From Streptacidiphilus albus JL83 (lineage in GTDB: Bacteria; Actinomycetota; Actinomycetes; Streptomycetales; Streptomycetaceae), in contig NZ_JQML01000001.1 in the NCBI RefSeq assembly GCF_000744705.1, positions 806,001-870,000 of the forward strand: a DNA stretch of 64,000 nucleotides, in the 5' to 3' direction. This document shows positions 8,493-20,042 of the stretch, piece by piece. The first letter of the stretch is position 1. Each line of letters opens with the position of its first letter. The notes below the pieces were generated by a model. The model ran no database searches. It saw only the letters and a program-made list of their open reading frames with translations, and was not told the origin of the DNA. Both the position numbers and the translations under genes were made by a program.

Positions 8493-9056
8493 ATGAACGC
8501 GAAGCGTATAGCCCTGATCGTCGGCGCCTTCTTCTCCGTGGCCACCCTGTCCCTGGCGAACGCCTCCTTCGCCTCCGCCGACACTGCCTCGGGCCACCTC
8601 TGGAATGCCAGCCCGTCCAGCAACGAGTGCCTGGCAGCGGCCGGTAACAAGCACGACTCCGACGTCATCATGTGGACCTGCGACGGCGAGGCCGGCCAGC
8701 AGTGGTACGCCGCCCCGCACAACAACGGCAATGCGGCCAACGACATCACCATCAAGAACGGCAACGGAGACTGTCTGGGAGTGATGGACGACTCCGAGAC
8801 CGAGGGTGCTCAGGTCGTGGCCTGGAGCTGCGACCAGAACAGCGACCAGGACTGGTCGGTCCAGAGCAACACTGGTAGCACCATGGTGCTGGTCAACGAG
8901 CGGAACCCCCTCAACTGCCTGAGCGTGTCCGGGGGCTCCACCGCGAACGGTGCCAATGCGATCACCTGGAACTGCTACGACTACACGGCAGACCAGCAGT
9001 GGTCCAGCGCGGTCGGCGACAACGCCTTCGCCGACGAGCAGAGTCTTCAGAACTGA
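8493..9056 (+). CDS. Secreted ricin B-type lectin protein (187 aa)
   Basis: A signal peptide (MNAKRIALIVGAFFSVATLS, cleavage near ASFASA-D at about residue 30) precedes a single beta-trefoil ricin-B domain. Its three subdomains show the QxW-type signatures GQQWY, DQDWS and DQQWS, with Cys at regular places (NECLAA, GDCLGV, LNCLSV). No catalytic domain is attached, so it is a free extracellular sugar-binding protein. The three repeats are complete, unlike the broken lectin copy at 9.7 kb on the other strand. Confidence 0.87.
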   Translation: MNAKRIALIVGAFFSVATLSLANASFASADTASGHLWNASPSSNECLAAAGNKHDSDVIMWTCDGEAGQQWYAAPHNNGNAANDITIKNGNGDCLGVMDDSETEGAQVVAWSCDQNSDQDWSVQSNTGSTMVLVNERNPLNCLSVSGGSTANGANAITWNCYDYTADQQWSSAVGDNAFADEQSLQN

Positions 9057-9202
9057 CGAACGCGGACTTCTGCGAAGCCGATCGGCGTGCGTGTCCGGCG
9101 GCATCCGGCCGGTCCCGACGTTGCCCCACCGGCCGATCGAACGGAAGGTGGGGCCGCCGTCCCCCGCCATGGCCCGGGGACAGAGCCCTCGACCAGGATG
9201 AG

Positions 9203-9220
9203 CACCCCCGGATGGGGGTG
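9203..9220 (+). terminator. Hairpin downstream of lectin gene
   Basis: A perfect 7-bp stem CACCCCC / GGGGGTG closes a GGAT tetraloop about 150 bases after the lectin stop. An additional 8-bp stem (CGGCCGGT / ACCGGCCG) lies at 9106-9135. Either could end the lectin transcript. Confidence 0.4.
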
Positions 9221-9323
9221 ATCACCAACAGCATTCCGGCTACGGAACAGAGCCGCTCACTGGTACAGACCGCTGCGCGGAGAGCACCGCGCGGCCCACG
9301 TAGGCGACCTGGAACAGGCCGGT

Positions 9324-9662
9324 TCACCTCCGCTTGCGCGGGGGTAACAGCCGGTAGCCGACGGAGTGCTCGCGCGGTTTGACGGCTATCGGTGGCGCGG
9401 CCGCCGTGGTGTCGGCCGCCCCCAGGGCCGGGGTACTGCCGGCGGCGGCACCGGGCGGCAGGACTCGGACGGTGCGCACGACGCCGTCACCGGTGTGGCG
9501 GCTGATCCGGGTGATCAGCGAGGCGGAAGTCAGGCGCAGCTGCTTCGTCGACGCGGGGAGCAGGTCCAGTCGTCCCGATTCCGGGTCGTGGGCGACCGCT
9601 TCGGCGTGCGCGACCAGGTCCGGGGCGATGGTGAATGGCGTGGGCCGGTGGACTCTGGTCAG
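9324..9662 (-). other. Start-less 112-codon frame directly after a broken lectin
   Basis: This frame continues in register from the TAA (9663-9665) that ends the ricin-B fragment and runs to TGA 9324-9326. Residues such as SGRLDLLPASTKQLRLTSAS and VVRTVRVLPPG have coding-like composition, but no start codon is near its beginning and I recognise no family. It may be the former C-terminal part of the lectin-containing protein, cut off by a nonsense mutation, or an unrelated gene end. Confidence 0.25.
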
Positions 9663-9974
9663 TTAGAGATCCCACTGCTGGGTTGCGGAGCCGTTGTTGG
9701 TCCACAGGTCGACACTGGCGCCGTTGGCGGTACTGCTGCCGCGAACCTCCAGGACCAGGCCGTTGGCGTTGGTGATCCAGCCTGGATTGCTGCTGCTAAA
9801 GGTCCAGTCCATGTTCGAGCCGGCACCGCAGGTCCACTGGTCGACGGTGGCGCCGTTCCCGGACTCGTAGCCGTGGTCCTCCAGGCATTCGCCGGTGTAC
9901 ATGTTGATGACGTTGTAAGAGTTGGCGGTGACCGGCACGAATTCCCACAGCTGGTTCTGCCCGCCGTCACACAC
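9663..9974 (-). pseudogene. Ricin B-type lectin domain fragment
   Basis: From a GTG at 9974 the 103 residues read as two-thirds of a ricin-B trefoil: QNQLWEF, MYTGECLEDHGY, NMDWTFSSS and the final TQQWDL. The N-terminal subdomain, signal peptide and any catalytic domain are missing. Upstream in the same frame lies Arg/Ala-rich sequence without lectin features, and no convincing ribosome site precedes the GTG. It looks like a 5'-truncated secreted lectin or glycoside hydrolase tail. It is divergent in sequence from the intact lectin at 8.5 kb. Confidence 0.6.
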
Positions 9975-10058
9975 CTGGCTGCGGCGGCACGCGCCGCCGC
10001 GGCCGCAACGGCGGCGCCCCTCGGTCGCGTGCGGGTGAGCTGAGCCCCGCCGCTGCGT

Positions 10059-10769
10059 TCACCAGCCGACGGGCCGCAGGCCCCGATCGTCCCTCCCGCG
10101 GATGTGGCGCACGTGGGAGCGGTACCGGTGCTGCCCCACCAGCCACCACACCAGCCGGGCCGGGCCGGGGAGCCTGCCGAGGAAGTCCTGCCGCTCCTCC
10201 TCGGAGGCGTCCTCCAGGATCGCTCCCAGCGCCAGCAGTCTCTTGCTGCGGGGCGTCGCGGCCAGACCACGCGCTCCGACCTCCCACCACTCCGCCGCAC
10301 CGATATGACGCTCGACCAACGGCATGACCACGCTCTCCTCCTCGTCCAGATGGGCGCAGAGGGTCCGGTGGTGCTCGACGAGAGCCTGGACCACCTCCCC
10401 CCGTCCTGCCACGGAGGCCGTCGACAGCCAGTCGACCAGCAGGACCTCCACCCGCTCCAACCCGAGGCCGAGTGCCTGGTGCTGTTCCACCATCCGCTGT
10501 ACCCGCGCCGCGTCCGGCTCCATCCGGGTCAGCAGCTTCGGCCAGAGCAGCTCGTCCTCGTGGGAGTGGTGCAGATGCAACCCCAGCTGGTAGCTGCGCC
10601 AGGCCTCGGCCAGCACGGCGGCGCGCCGGACATCCCCCTCCGCGACCGCCGCGACCAGCTTCGGCATCAGTGCGGACTCACGCCGGAAGATCCGGTGGAT
10701 CATCTTCATCTCTCGCGTGAACGGATGGGTGTCGGTCGGGGCAGCGTTCGGCTGTGCGTGGAATGACAT
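10059..10769 (-). CDS. Hemerythrin HHE-domain protein
   Basis: The 236-residue protein contains the helical hemerythrin-like pattern: HRIFRRES, then LHLHHSHEDELLWPKL, VEQHQALG and VEHHRTLCAHLDEEESVVMPL, which supply His and Glu/Asp ligands for a di-iron centre. The C-terminal 90 residues are Arg/Trp-rich and not part of the core fold. Such proteins act in the cytoplasm in oxygen, NO or iron sensing or storage, and the role here is unknown. The start is placed at MSFHAQ (10769) because the 17 residues upstream of it are not family-like. No operon partner is evident. Confidence 0.8.
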   Translation of the reverse strand: MSFHAQPNAAPTDTHPFTREMKMIHRIFRRESALMPKLVAAVAEGDVRRAAVLAEAWRSYQLGLHLHHSHEDELLWPKLLTRMEPDAARVQRMVEQHQALGLGLERVEVLLVDWLSTASVAGRGEVVQALVEHHRTLCAHLDEEESVVMPLVERHIGAAEWWEVGARGLAATPRSKRLLALGAILEDASEEERQDFLGRLPGPARLVWWLVGQHRYRSHVRHIRGRDDRGLRPVGW

Positions 10770-10941
10770 GCAGGCCAGTGTGCGAACGCCACTGGCAGAC
10801 GACTTGGAACCGCTTGGCACCGGCTTGGAGCGGCCGCCCGCTGCCCGACAACTGGGGCGGGTCCCCTGGACCTCACCGACCCGTTGCTGGGCTCCGAAGA
10901 CAGTAGATCAAGTCTGGTCGGAGACGTCGGCGAAACGGCGG

Positions 10942-11652
10942 TCAATCGGCCGGACGCCGCCTCCGGGATTCACGGATGCGTACTCGGCGTTGACCGGCGA
11001 CGGTCCTCGACGGGACAACGCTCCGAGACACACGCCTCCGGGCGTCTCTCACGAGTGAGTGGCCAGTGGAGGGTGAAGGGGATTCCGACGACTTGGGATG
11101 CAGCTTCTCCAGTTCGGCGGCCAAGAGGGGGCCGGCTTTCTGGAGGAGGCCGTCGATGTCCTTCTTGGTCGGCACATTGACGCTGAGTCGAAGCACGGTG
11201 GCGAAGACCTGCATGACGATCGCGACAGCAATGCCGTACACCGTCATGGCCGCGAGCAGTCCACTCGGCTTGTGGCTTGTGGTCGCCAGCCACATCAAGA
11301 TCCCGATCTGGGACACGGCCAGGACCAGGAGGGTGACCGCCCAGACGAGACCGACGACCAGGTAGGCCTTCGCCCGCAGGTTCCCGACAAGAGTCTTGAG
11401 GGCCAACTTCGGTGTCAGCACCGCAGCATGCGCAGCCTGAAGCCGCCGCTTCTTCTCCTCCTCGTCCATCTCCGGTTCGAGCCGGGCGCGCTCCAAGATG
11501 TCGGCGGCCACCTTCGCTGAGACCGTCAGGTCCCCCACCAACCTGAGGTCGCGCGTCTTCTGCTCGAACTCACGGGCTTCGGTAATTGCCGCCAGCAGGA
11601 TGACCGGGATCACCACGCCTGCCGTCAACGCGAAGTTGTCGGTTATGACCAT
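10942..11652 (-). CDS. Membrane protein of unknown function (236 aa)
   Basis: Three hydrophobic segments are visible: residues 8-25 (LTAGVVIPVILLAAITEA), about 96-122 (YLVVGLVWAVTLLVLAVS and on), and about 133-155 (LLAAMTVYGIAVAIVMQVFA). A charged, probably helical cytoplasmic stretch (EFEQKTRDL...EPEMDEEEKKRRLQAA) lies between the first two. The C-terminus is Arg/Ser-rich and cytosolic. I do not recognise a family. The gene is solitary between the hemerythrin and AraC genes. Confidence 0.65.
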   Translation of the reverse strand: MVITDNFALTAGVVIPVILLAAITEAREFEQKTRDLRLVGDLTVSAKVAADILERARLEPEMDEEEKKRRLQAAHAAVLTPKLALKTLVGNLRAKAYLVVGLVWAVTLLVLAVSQIGILMWLATTSHKPSGLLAAMTVYGIAVAIVMQVFATVLRLSVNVPTKKDIDGLLQKAGPLLAAELEKLHPKSSESPSPSTGHSLVRDARRRVSRSVVPSRTVAGQRRVRIRESRRRRPAD

Positions 11653-11863
11653 TGCCGCAGTCTGCCACCGCCCGGTCCGTCAGGGCGACTTGCTTGCACG
11701 CTCCGTCTCGGGGGCGAGTCAACAGCCGGCGGAGGGCTTGTGTCGAAGTCGGAGACACTGACCGAGGCGAAGGAACACGCCTGAAGGCGCGAATCCCACC
11801 TGCAGTCACAGTCGCCTCGAACACGGCGAAGCACACGGGCCACACCCTCAGCCGCCGCCGGAC

Positions 11864-12835
11864 TCAAACCTGCCGCCACCCGCGAGGGACATCGACGCGA
11901 CCACTCTCATCCGGCACCCACGGCTGGTGCGGCAGCTGGCGGCTTCGGAAGCCGCCCGGGGTATCGCCCACTTCGCGGGCGAAGAACTTGCCGAAGTTGG
12001 TGGCCTCGGTGAAGCCGAGCGAGCGGCCGATCGCGGCCACCGGCAGGTCGGTGTGGGCGAGCAGCCGCTGCGCCTGCAGGGCGACCCGGGCGTCGGCGAG
12101 CTGCTTGGCGCTGCGGCCGGTGGCCGCCAGGCACGCCCGGGTCAGGGTCCGGGCCGAGTAGCCGAGCCGCGCCGCGTAGTCCTCGACGGAGCGGGTGCTG
12201 GCGAAGGTGCGCTCCAGCTCGCGCCGGAAGGCGAGGTGGAGCTCCGCCCCGGGCGCGGCGGGGACCGGGCTGCCGGCCGGGTCGCCGAGGCGCGCCATCC
12301 GGACCAGCAGCGCACCGAGCAGCTGGCGCAGCAGCACACCGGTCAACTCGGCGTCGGCGTCCCGGGTCCGGCCGTCCCGCAACACCGCGTACTCCGCCGC
12401 CAGCTCCAGCGCCGCGCGTTCGAAGGCCTCGCACTCCCCCGGCGGCAGCGACCATGCCACCGGCCCGAACCCGTCGAGCACCTCGCGGGTCACCGGCAGC
12501 GGCGGCGGGAAGTCGGCGGTGAACAGCAGCAGGACGGCGTCGAGCTCGGCCGGCCGGCCGGCCGCGGCGGAGGGCAGCCGCTGCACCTGACCGGGCCGCA
12601 GGTGCAGCAGCGTGCCCCGGGTGCACGGATGGTCGACGAAATCGACCATCGCGGTTCCCTCGCCACCGCGCACCAGCATGATCTGGTGGAAGTCCAGTCG
12701 GCTCGGCCGTCGGGCCACCGAACTCTTCAGTCGCAGCTTCAACGCGTCGAAGGTCAGCACCTCGACGCCGGTGTGCCACCGGTCGGGGTTCTCATAGGCG
12801 ATGTCGATGACGTCGCGCTGTCCACTTTCGACCAT
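11864..12835 (-). CDS. AraC-family transcriptional regulator (323 aa)
   Basis: An N-terminal cupin-type sensor region (about 20-200, with HQIMLVRGGEGTAMVDF and LLHLRPGQVQRLP) is followed by a C-terminal double helix-turn-helix. The first motif is around SVEDYAARLGYSARTLTRAC and the second ends DLPVAAIGRSLGFTEATNFG-KFF with the AraC signature GDTPGGFR. It is transcribed away from the small SnoaL-like gene over a 110-bp gap, the classic arrangement of a regulator and its target. Its last 90 bases are partly duplicated at 7.1 kb. Confidence 0.9.
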   Translation of the reverse strand: MVESGQRDVIDIAYENPDRWHTGVEVLTFDALKLRLKSSVARRPSRLDFHQIMLVRGGEGTAMVDFVDHPCTRGTLLHLRPGQVQRLPSAAAGRPAELDAVLLLFTADFPPPLPVTREVLDGFGPVAWSLPPGECEAFERAALELAAEYAVLRDGRTRDADAELTGVLLRQLLGALLVRMARLGDPAGSPVPAAPGAELHLAFRRELERTFASTRSVEDYAARLGYSARTLTRACLAATGRSAKQLADARVALQAQRLLAHTDLPVAAIGRSLGFTEATNFGKFFAREVGDTPGGFRSRQLPHQPWVPDESGRVDVPRGWRQV

Positions 12836-12945
12836 CTCAGGTCAGGACTCTACCTCGTCCGGAGGGCAGCCCCGGAGGCATCGTGGAGTCACGGCGGAAC
12901 CGCCGTCACCACCGTCTCCCCGTTCCGAAGTGAGGACCCATCACC

Positions 12946-13326
12946 ATGTCCCCTGCTGTCACCGACCCCGCCGCCCTGCCGGTCCTGTTCCAGAACGCCC
13001 TGAACGCCGGCGACGTCGACGGCGTGCTGGCCCTGTTCGCCCCAGGCGCGGGCATGCGCACGGTGTCCGGCGAGCAGATCGCCGGCGCCGAGGAGCTTCG
13101 TACGGAGATCGCCGGAACCGTCGCCGCCCACGGCCGGTTGACCAATGCCTCCCGGCACACCCTCGTCGGCGCGGAGACCGCGCTCCTGGTCACCGACTGG
13201 ACCATGGAGATCGACGGCCCCGGCGGCGAACGCATCGCCCCGACCGGCACCACCGCCAACATCGCTCACCGCGACGCGGCGGGCTCCTGGCGCTTCACCC
13301 TGCTCAACCCCCTCGGCACCGCCTGA
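12946..13326 (+). CDS. SnoaL-like / NTF2-fold protein (126 aa)
   Basis: This is a small alpha+beta protein with the usual NTF2-like opening (FQNALNAGDVDGVLALFAP), a middle GAEELRTEIAGTV helix, and closing strands ending GSWRFTLLNPLG. Such proteins are ketosteroid-isomerase-like enzymes or binding proteins, often adapted to new small substrates. A role cannot be assigned here. It is probably controlled by the divergent AraC regulator. A strong hairpin follows it. Confidence 0.75.
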   Translation: MSPAVTDPAALPVLFQNALNAGDVDGVLALFAPGAGMRTVSGEQIAGAEELRTEIAGTVAAHGRLTNASRHTLVGAETALLVTDWTMEIDGPGGERIAPTGTTANIAHRDAAGSWRFTLLNPLGTA

Positions 13327-13354
13327 TCCCGGGCCCTGAGGTTCCGTCAGCAGC

Positions 13355-13387
13355 GTCCAGGCCGGCCCGTTGCGGGCCGGCCTGGAC
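13355..13387. terminator. Bidirectional terminator between SnoaL-like gene and katG
   Basis: A perfect 15-bp inverted repeat GTCCAGGCCGGCCCG with loop TTG lies between the convergent ends of the two genes. Confidence 0.85.
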
Positions 13388-13421
13388 GGGGTGACCCGGT
13401 GAATCAGGCCGTGGCGGTGGA

Positions 13422-15918
<2,497 letters not shown>

Positions 15919-15982
15919 GTCTCACTTCTCTCGTCTCCCGTCGTGCCGGCGTCTCCCTGACCATTGGCTATGACCGGAACCG

Positions 15983-16010
15983 ATCCTATGATGGACAGAG
16001 TCCAAGTCAA
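15983..16010 (-). promoter_or_regulatory. katG promoter with embedded operator
   Basis: Reading the minus strand, TTGACT (16005-16010) and TAGGAT (15983-15988) are separated by 16 bases, close to the vegetative sigma consensus. The spacer contains the perfect palindrome TGGAC-AGA-GTCCA (15992-16004), well placed for a repressor such as the divergent Fur-family protein to block polymerase. Confidence 0.65.
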
Positions 16011-16097
16011 GAAGCAACTCAAACCCATACCTGATCAGGACCCGGACATCTGTTGGCCACCTTCGGCCTTCCCACGAACTGAAGCTGGTGAACCGAT

Positions 16098-16535
16098 ATG
16101 AGTGACCTGCTGGATCGACTGCGGGCACGCGGCTGGCGGATGACGTCCCAGCGCCGCGTCGTCGCCGAGGTTCTCGAAGGCGACCATGTGCATCTGACCG
16201 CCGAGGAGGTGCACGCCCGCGCGGCGGAGCGGCTGCCGGAGATCTCCCGGGCGACCGCCTACAACACCCTGCGCGAGCTGGTCTCCCTGGGCGAGGTCAT
16301 CGAGGTCACCACCAACGGCCGGGCCAAGCGCTACGACCCCAACGCCCACCGGCCGCACCAGCACCTGGCCTGCGACGACTGCGGCACCATCCGCGACGTC
16401 CACCCGACCGGCGACCCGCTGGCCGAGCTCGCCGAGACGGAGCGCTTCGGCTTCACCGTCGCCAAGGCCGAGGTCACCTACCGCGGGCTCTGCCCCTCCT
16501 GCGCGGATCGCGCGGAGCAGCCCGGCACCCCCTGA
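16098..16535 (+). CDS. Fur-family peroxide/metal regulator (CatR/FurA/PerR-like)
   Basis: The 145-residue Fur-type repressor has a winged helix around TSQRRVVAEVLEGDHVHLTAEE and RATAYNTLRELVSLG, and a metal site RPHQHLACDDCG. The structural zinc pair is CDDC and, near the end, CPSC. In PerR/CatR proteins the regulatory metal oxidises a His on peroxide contact and releases DNA, inducing catalase. Position opposite katG over a shared 444-bp region with a palindrome in the katG promoter strongly suggests that circuit. Whether the regulatory metal is Fe or Mn cannot be told. Confidence 0.9.
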   Translation: MSDLLDRLRARGWRMTSQRRVVAEVLEGDHVHLTAEEVHARAAERLPEISRATAYNTLRELVSLGEVIEVTTNGRAKRYDPNAHRPHQHLACDDCGTIRDVHPTGDPLAELAETERFGFTVAKAEVTYRGLCPSCADRAEQPGTP

Positions 16536-16662
16536 CACCGCCCGGTGCCACCCCGCACCGCCCGGCGTCCCGCCGATTTCGACACCCCGGTTTCGATGGA
16601 CATGGCAGCCGTCTCGTCCTAACTTAACGAATGTTCGAAATCCTGGGTCAGGGAGTGAGCTG

Positions 16663-17427
16663 ATGAGCCCCGAGGTGTTGACGGAGTTCGGCGACGGCGT
16701 GGCCGTGATCACCATCAACCGGCCGCAGGCCCGGAACGCGGTCAACCGGGCCGTCGCCGAGGGGGTCGCCGCGGCGTTGGACGAGCTGGACTCCCGGGAC
16801 GACCTGGTGGTGGGTCTGATCACCGGCGCGGGCGGGTCCTTCAGCGCGGGAATGGACCTCAAGGCCTTCCTGGCCGGTGAACTGCCGGTGGTCGAGGGCC
16901 GGGGCCTGTGCGGGTTCACCGAGGCGCCGCCGCTCAAGCCGTTGATCGCGGCCGTCGAGGGCCACGCGCTGGCCGGCGGCTGCGAGATCGCGCTCGCCTG
17001 CGATCTGATCGTCGCGGCCGAGGACGCCCGCTTCGGCCTGCCCGAGGCCCGGCGCGGACTGGTCGCCGCCGGGGGCGGGCTGCTCCGGCTGCCGCAGCGC
17101 GTCCCCTACCAGGTCGCCATGGAGCTCGCCCTCACCGGCGGCGTGCTGGAGGCCCCGCGCGCCCACGCCCTGGGCCTGGTCAACCGGCTGGCGCCGAAGG
17201 GCGGCGCGCTGGACGCCGCGCGCGGGCTGGCCGCCGAGATCGCCGCCAACGGTCCGCTCGCGGTCCGCGCCACCAAGCAGATCCTCAGCGAGGCGCCGGG
17301 CTGGCCCCAGGACGAGCGGTGGGACCGGCAGCGGAAGATCATCGAGCCGGTGTTCGCCTCCGCCGACGCCGCCGAGGGCTCGCGCGCCTTCGCCGAGAAG
17401 CGCGCCCCGCGCTGGACCGGACGATGA
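16663..17427 (+). CDS. Enoyl-CoA hydratase/isomerase (crotonase)
   Basis: The 254-residue crotonase-fold enzyme has the oxyanion-hole segments [11 protein letters not shown] and [16 protein letters not shown]. The catalytic Glu expected in the third segment is at GLPEARRGL, while the second-site position (RLPQRVP) differs from bacterial FadB types, so dehydratase activity is likely but substrate unknown. It is first in a three-gene operon with a CaiB-type CoA-transferase/racemase and an HSD10-like dehydrogenase. That combination is typical of branched-chain or methyl-branched acyl-CoA beta-oxidation. The start ATG 16663 follows GGGAGTGAGCTG. Its TGA overlaps the next ATG (ATGA). Confidence 0.88.
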   Translation: MSPEVLTEFGDGVAVITINRPQARNAVNRAVAEGVAAALDELDSRDDLVVGLITGAGGSFSAGMDLKAFLAGELPVVEGRGLCGFTEAPPLKPLIAAVEGHALAGGCEIALACDLIVAAEDARFGLPEARRGLVAAGGGLLRLPQRVPYQVAMELALTGGVLEAPRAHALGLVNRLAPKGGALDAARGLAAEIAANGPLAVRATKQILSEAPGWPQDERWDRQRKIIEPVFASADAAEGSRAFAEKRAPRWTGR

Positions 17428-18610
17428 GCGCCGACCGGACGGCGCGCGCGGACGGGACGGCGCGCGCCGCCGGGTCAGGCCCGCTGGCCGGGCTGACCGT
17501 CGTCGAACTGGGTGGGATAGGCCCCGGGCCGTTCTGCGGGATGCTGCTGGCCGACCTCGGCGCGGAGGTGGTCCGCATCGACCGGCCCGCCCAGGCCGGC
17601 CGGGCCGCCGCCCCCGCCATGCTGCAGCGCGGACGGCGCTCCGCCGCCGTGGACCTCAAGCGCCCGCAGGGCGCGCAGGCCGTGCTCCGCCTGATCGGGC
17701 GCGCCGACGCGGTCCTGGAGGGCTTCCGCCCCGGCGTCGCCGAACGCCTCGGGCTGGGCCCCGAGGACTGTCTGGCCCGCAATCCGCGCCTGGTCTACGG
17801 CCGGATGACCGGCTGGGGCCAGCACGGCCCCGAGGCCCAGCAGCCCGGCCACGACATCAACTACATCGCCCTCACCGGCGCCCTCCACGCGATCGGACCG
17901 GCCGACGGCGACCCGGTCGTCCCGCTGAACCTGGTCGGCGACTTCGGCGGCGGCGGCATGCTGCTCGCCTTCGGCATGGTCGCCGCCCTGCTGCGGGTCG
18001 CCCGGGGCGGGGCCGGGCAGGTGGTGGACGCCGCGATGACCGACGGCTCGGCCCTGCTGATGTCCATGGCCTACGGCTTCCTCGGCATGGGCGCCTGGCA
18101 GGACGGACGCGGGGCCAACCTGCTCGACGGCGGCGCGCCCTTCTACGGGGTGTACCGCTGCGCCGACGGCGGCCATGTCGCCCTGGGCTCCCTCGAACCC
18201 CCCTTCTACGCCGCGCTGCTGGCCGGGCTCGGACTGGCCGACGACCCCGACTTCGCCGCCCAGCACGACCGGGGCCGATGGCCGGCCATGCGCGCCAAGC
18301 TCGGCGCCGCCTTCGCCGCCGCCGACCGCGACCACTGGGCCGAGCACTTCGCCGGGACCCCGGCCTGCGTCACCCCGGTGCTCTCGCTCACCGAGGCGCC
18401 GCAGCACCCGCACAACGTCGCCCGGTCCACCTTCGTCCCCGGTCCCGGCGGCGCGCCGATGCCCGCCCCCGCGCCCAGGTTCAGCGGCACCCCGCCGGCG
18501 AGCCGAGGGACGCGCCCGTCACCGGCGCGGACACCGACGAGCTGCTGGCCGAGGCCGGCCTGCCCGCCGAGGAGATCGCGGCGCTCCGCGCGCAGGGGGT
18601 CATCGGTTGA
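17424..18610 (+). pseudogene. CaiB/BaiF CoA-transferase (AMACR-like), frameshifted near the 3' end
   Basis: From ATG 17424 the protein follows the family III CoA-transferase/alpha-methylacyl-CoA racemase pattern: [28 protein letters not shown], the Asp region of the active site at [14 protein letters not shown], then [15 protein letters not shown]. Near base 18498 the frame breaks. The expected ending ([20 protein letters not shown] and on to VIG, stop 18608-18610) is in another frame, as if one base were missing in CCGGCGAGCCG. Without correction the reading continues in register into the next gene, giving an apparent CoA-transferase/dehydrogenase fusion. Only the last 40 residues are affected. 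Either a recent mutation or a sequencing error fits. Confidence 0.82.
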
Positions 18611-18716
18611 CCCCGAGCACGCCGCCGGGGCCCCGGCCCCGACGTCGGTCCCGGCCCCACCCCGACCACCGCCCGGTCATGTCCAGCCACCCTGCCAACC
18701 ACGGGAGTTGAGATCC

Positions 18717-19481
18717 ATGCAGATCGACGGAGCAGCAGCAGTCGTCACCGGCGGAGCCTCCGGCCTGGGCCGCGCCACCGCCGCCCGGCTGATCGCCCTC
18801 GGCGCCCACGTCGTCCTGCTCGACCTGCCCACCTCGGCCGGCGAAGCCACTGCCAAGGAGCTCGGCGAGCGCGCCCACTTCGTCCCCGGCGACGTCCGCA
18901 GCGCGGAGGACGCCGGCCGTGCGGTCGCCACCGCCGCGGCGCACGGCCCGCTCCGGGCGACCGTCAACTGCGCGGGCCTGGGCAGCGCCGGACGCACCGT
19001 CGGCCGGGACGGGACGCCGTACCCGCTGGAGGAATTCAGCCGGGTGGTGGAGATCAACCTGATCGGCACCTTCAACGTGCTGCGGCTCGCCGCCGCCGAG
19101 ATGGCCAGGACCGAGCCGGTGGACGGACAGCGCGGCGTCATCGTCAACACCGCCTCGGTCGCGGCCTTCGACGGCCAGATCGGGCAGTGCGCCTACTCGG
19201 CCTCCAAGGCCGGGATCGCCGGGATGACCCTGCCGATCGCCCGCGACCTGGCCGCCTCCGGCATCCGGGTGCTGACCATCGCCCCCGGGCTGTTCGACAC
19301 CCCGCTGCTCGGCCGGCTCCCGCAGGAGGCCCGCGACTCGCTCGGCAAGCAGGTCCCGCACCCGGCGCGGCTCGGCCGCCCCGAGGAGTACGCCGACCTG
19401 GTCGCCGCGATCGTCGGCAACGACTACCTCAACGGCGAGGTGATCCGCCTCGACGGCGCGATCCGCATGGCCCCGCGCTAG
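18717..19481 (+). CDS. Short-chain dehydrogenase, 3-hydroxyacyl-CoA dehydrogenase type 2-like
   Basis: The 254 residues have the NAD site [12 protein letters not shown], the acidic LLDLP after strand 2 (NAD preference), NCAGLG, and the catalytic Ser (NTASVAAF) with Tyr-x3-Lys (YSASK). The best match in my knowledge is the HSD17B10/type II 3-hydroxyacyl-CoA dehydrogenase group, which oxidises 2-methyl-3-hydroxyacyl-CoA. The ATG at 18717 (GGGAGTTGAGATCC upstream) gives the normal length. With the crotonase and racemase genes it forms a beta-oxidation set for methyl-branched acyl-CoAs. A terminator hairpin follows. Confidence 0.88.
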   Translation: MQIDGAAAVVTGGASGLGRATAARLIALGAHVVLLDLPTSAGEATAKELGERAHFVPGDVRSAEDAGRAVATAAAHGPLRATVNCAGLGSAGRTVGRDGTPYPLEEFSRVVEINLIGTFNVLRLAAAEMARTEPVDGQRGVIVNTASVAAFDGQIGQCAYSASKAGIAGMTLPIARDLAASGIRVLTIAPGLFDTPLLGRLPQEARDSLGKQVPHPARLGRPEEYADLVAAIVGNDYLNGEVIRLDGAIRMAPR

Positions 19482-19498
19482 TCCTGCCGTTCGGCAGT

Positions 19499-19534
19499 GC
19501 GCCCCGGTCGCCCACGGTGCGGCGGCCGGGGCGC
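19499..19534 (+). terminator. Terminator of the acyl-CoA operon
   Basis: A 9-bp stem GCGCCCCGG / CCGGGGCGC is extended inside by CGCC / GGCG and lies 18 bases after the dehydrogenase stop. Confidence 0.7.
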
Positions 19535-20042
19535 GGTCGCGCCGCCGGAGTGCGGTCCGCGTCGGCCATCTGCCCGGATCGCTCAATTGCCGGAGCGGGT
19601 GGACCCGATCACCGTGCCGTGGCCCCGCTTTTCCGTCGGAAAAAAAGGTCTTGAAATCCTGCGTGAACGCCAGTGCCTCATCGATTTCCGGCGGCACGAA
19701 CCGGCCAGTTGCAAAAAGGGCGCGTTCCGCGGCGGCACGTCCGCACAATGGCGGCGCCACCCTCCTTCGGCGCGATCTTCCCGCGATTGTCCGGAACGCG
19801 TGGGGTGGGCGGACTCCCTGGGATGGGTGAATGCTCAAGTGCCGGCACCCCGGAAGCGGCGACTCCGGCGACGAGCAGGACCGCCTGCTGTCATCCCTCT
19901 TCGTGGTGCTGGCCGAAACTAGGGAGTGACATGACCCCAACAATAGTCTAAAAATGACCCTGCGCGCTGTGTCGGTCGGCAGCGGCACGTTCTCGTCCGG
20001 ACGGGAATGCCTGTTCCACGGAACAGAAATAGGAGATCTTGC
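19535..20042. other. Gene-free region upstream of SARP regulator
   Basis: About 500 bases contain no supportable gene. Parts are unusually A/T-rich for this genome (around 19630-19660 and 19930-19960, including GGAAAAAAAGG), as often seen for regulatory or acquired DNA. No clear operator repeat was found. Confidence 0.5.

Noticed and set aside
16908-17423. Apparent N-terminal extension of the CoA-transferase frame back into the crotonase gene
   Set aside because: This part is the crotonase read out of frame. The ATG at 17424 with ATGA coupling is the real start.
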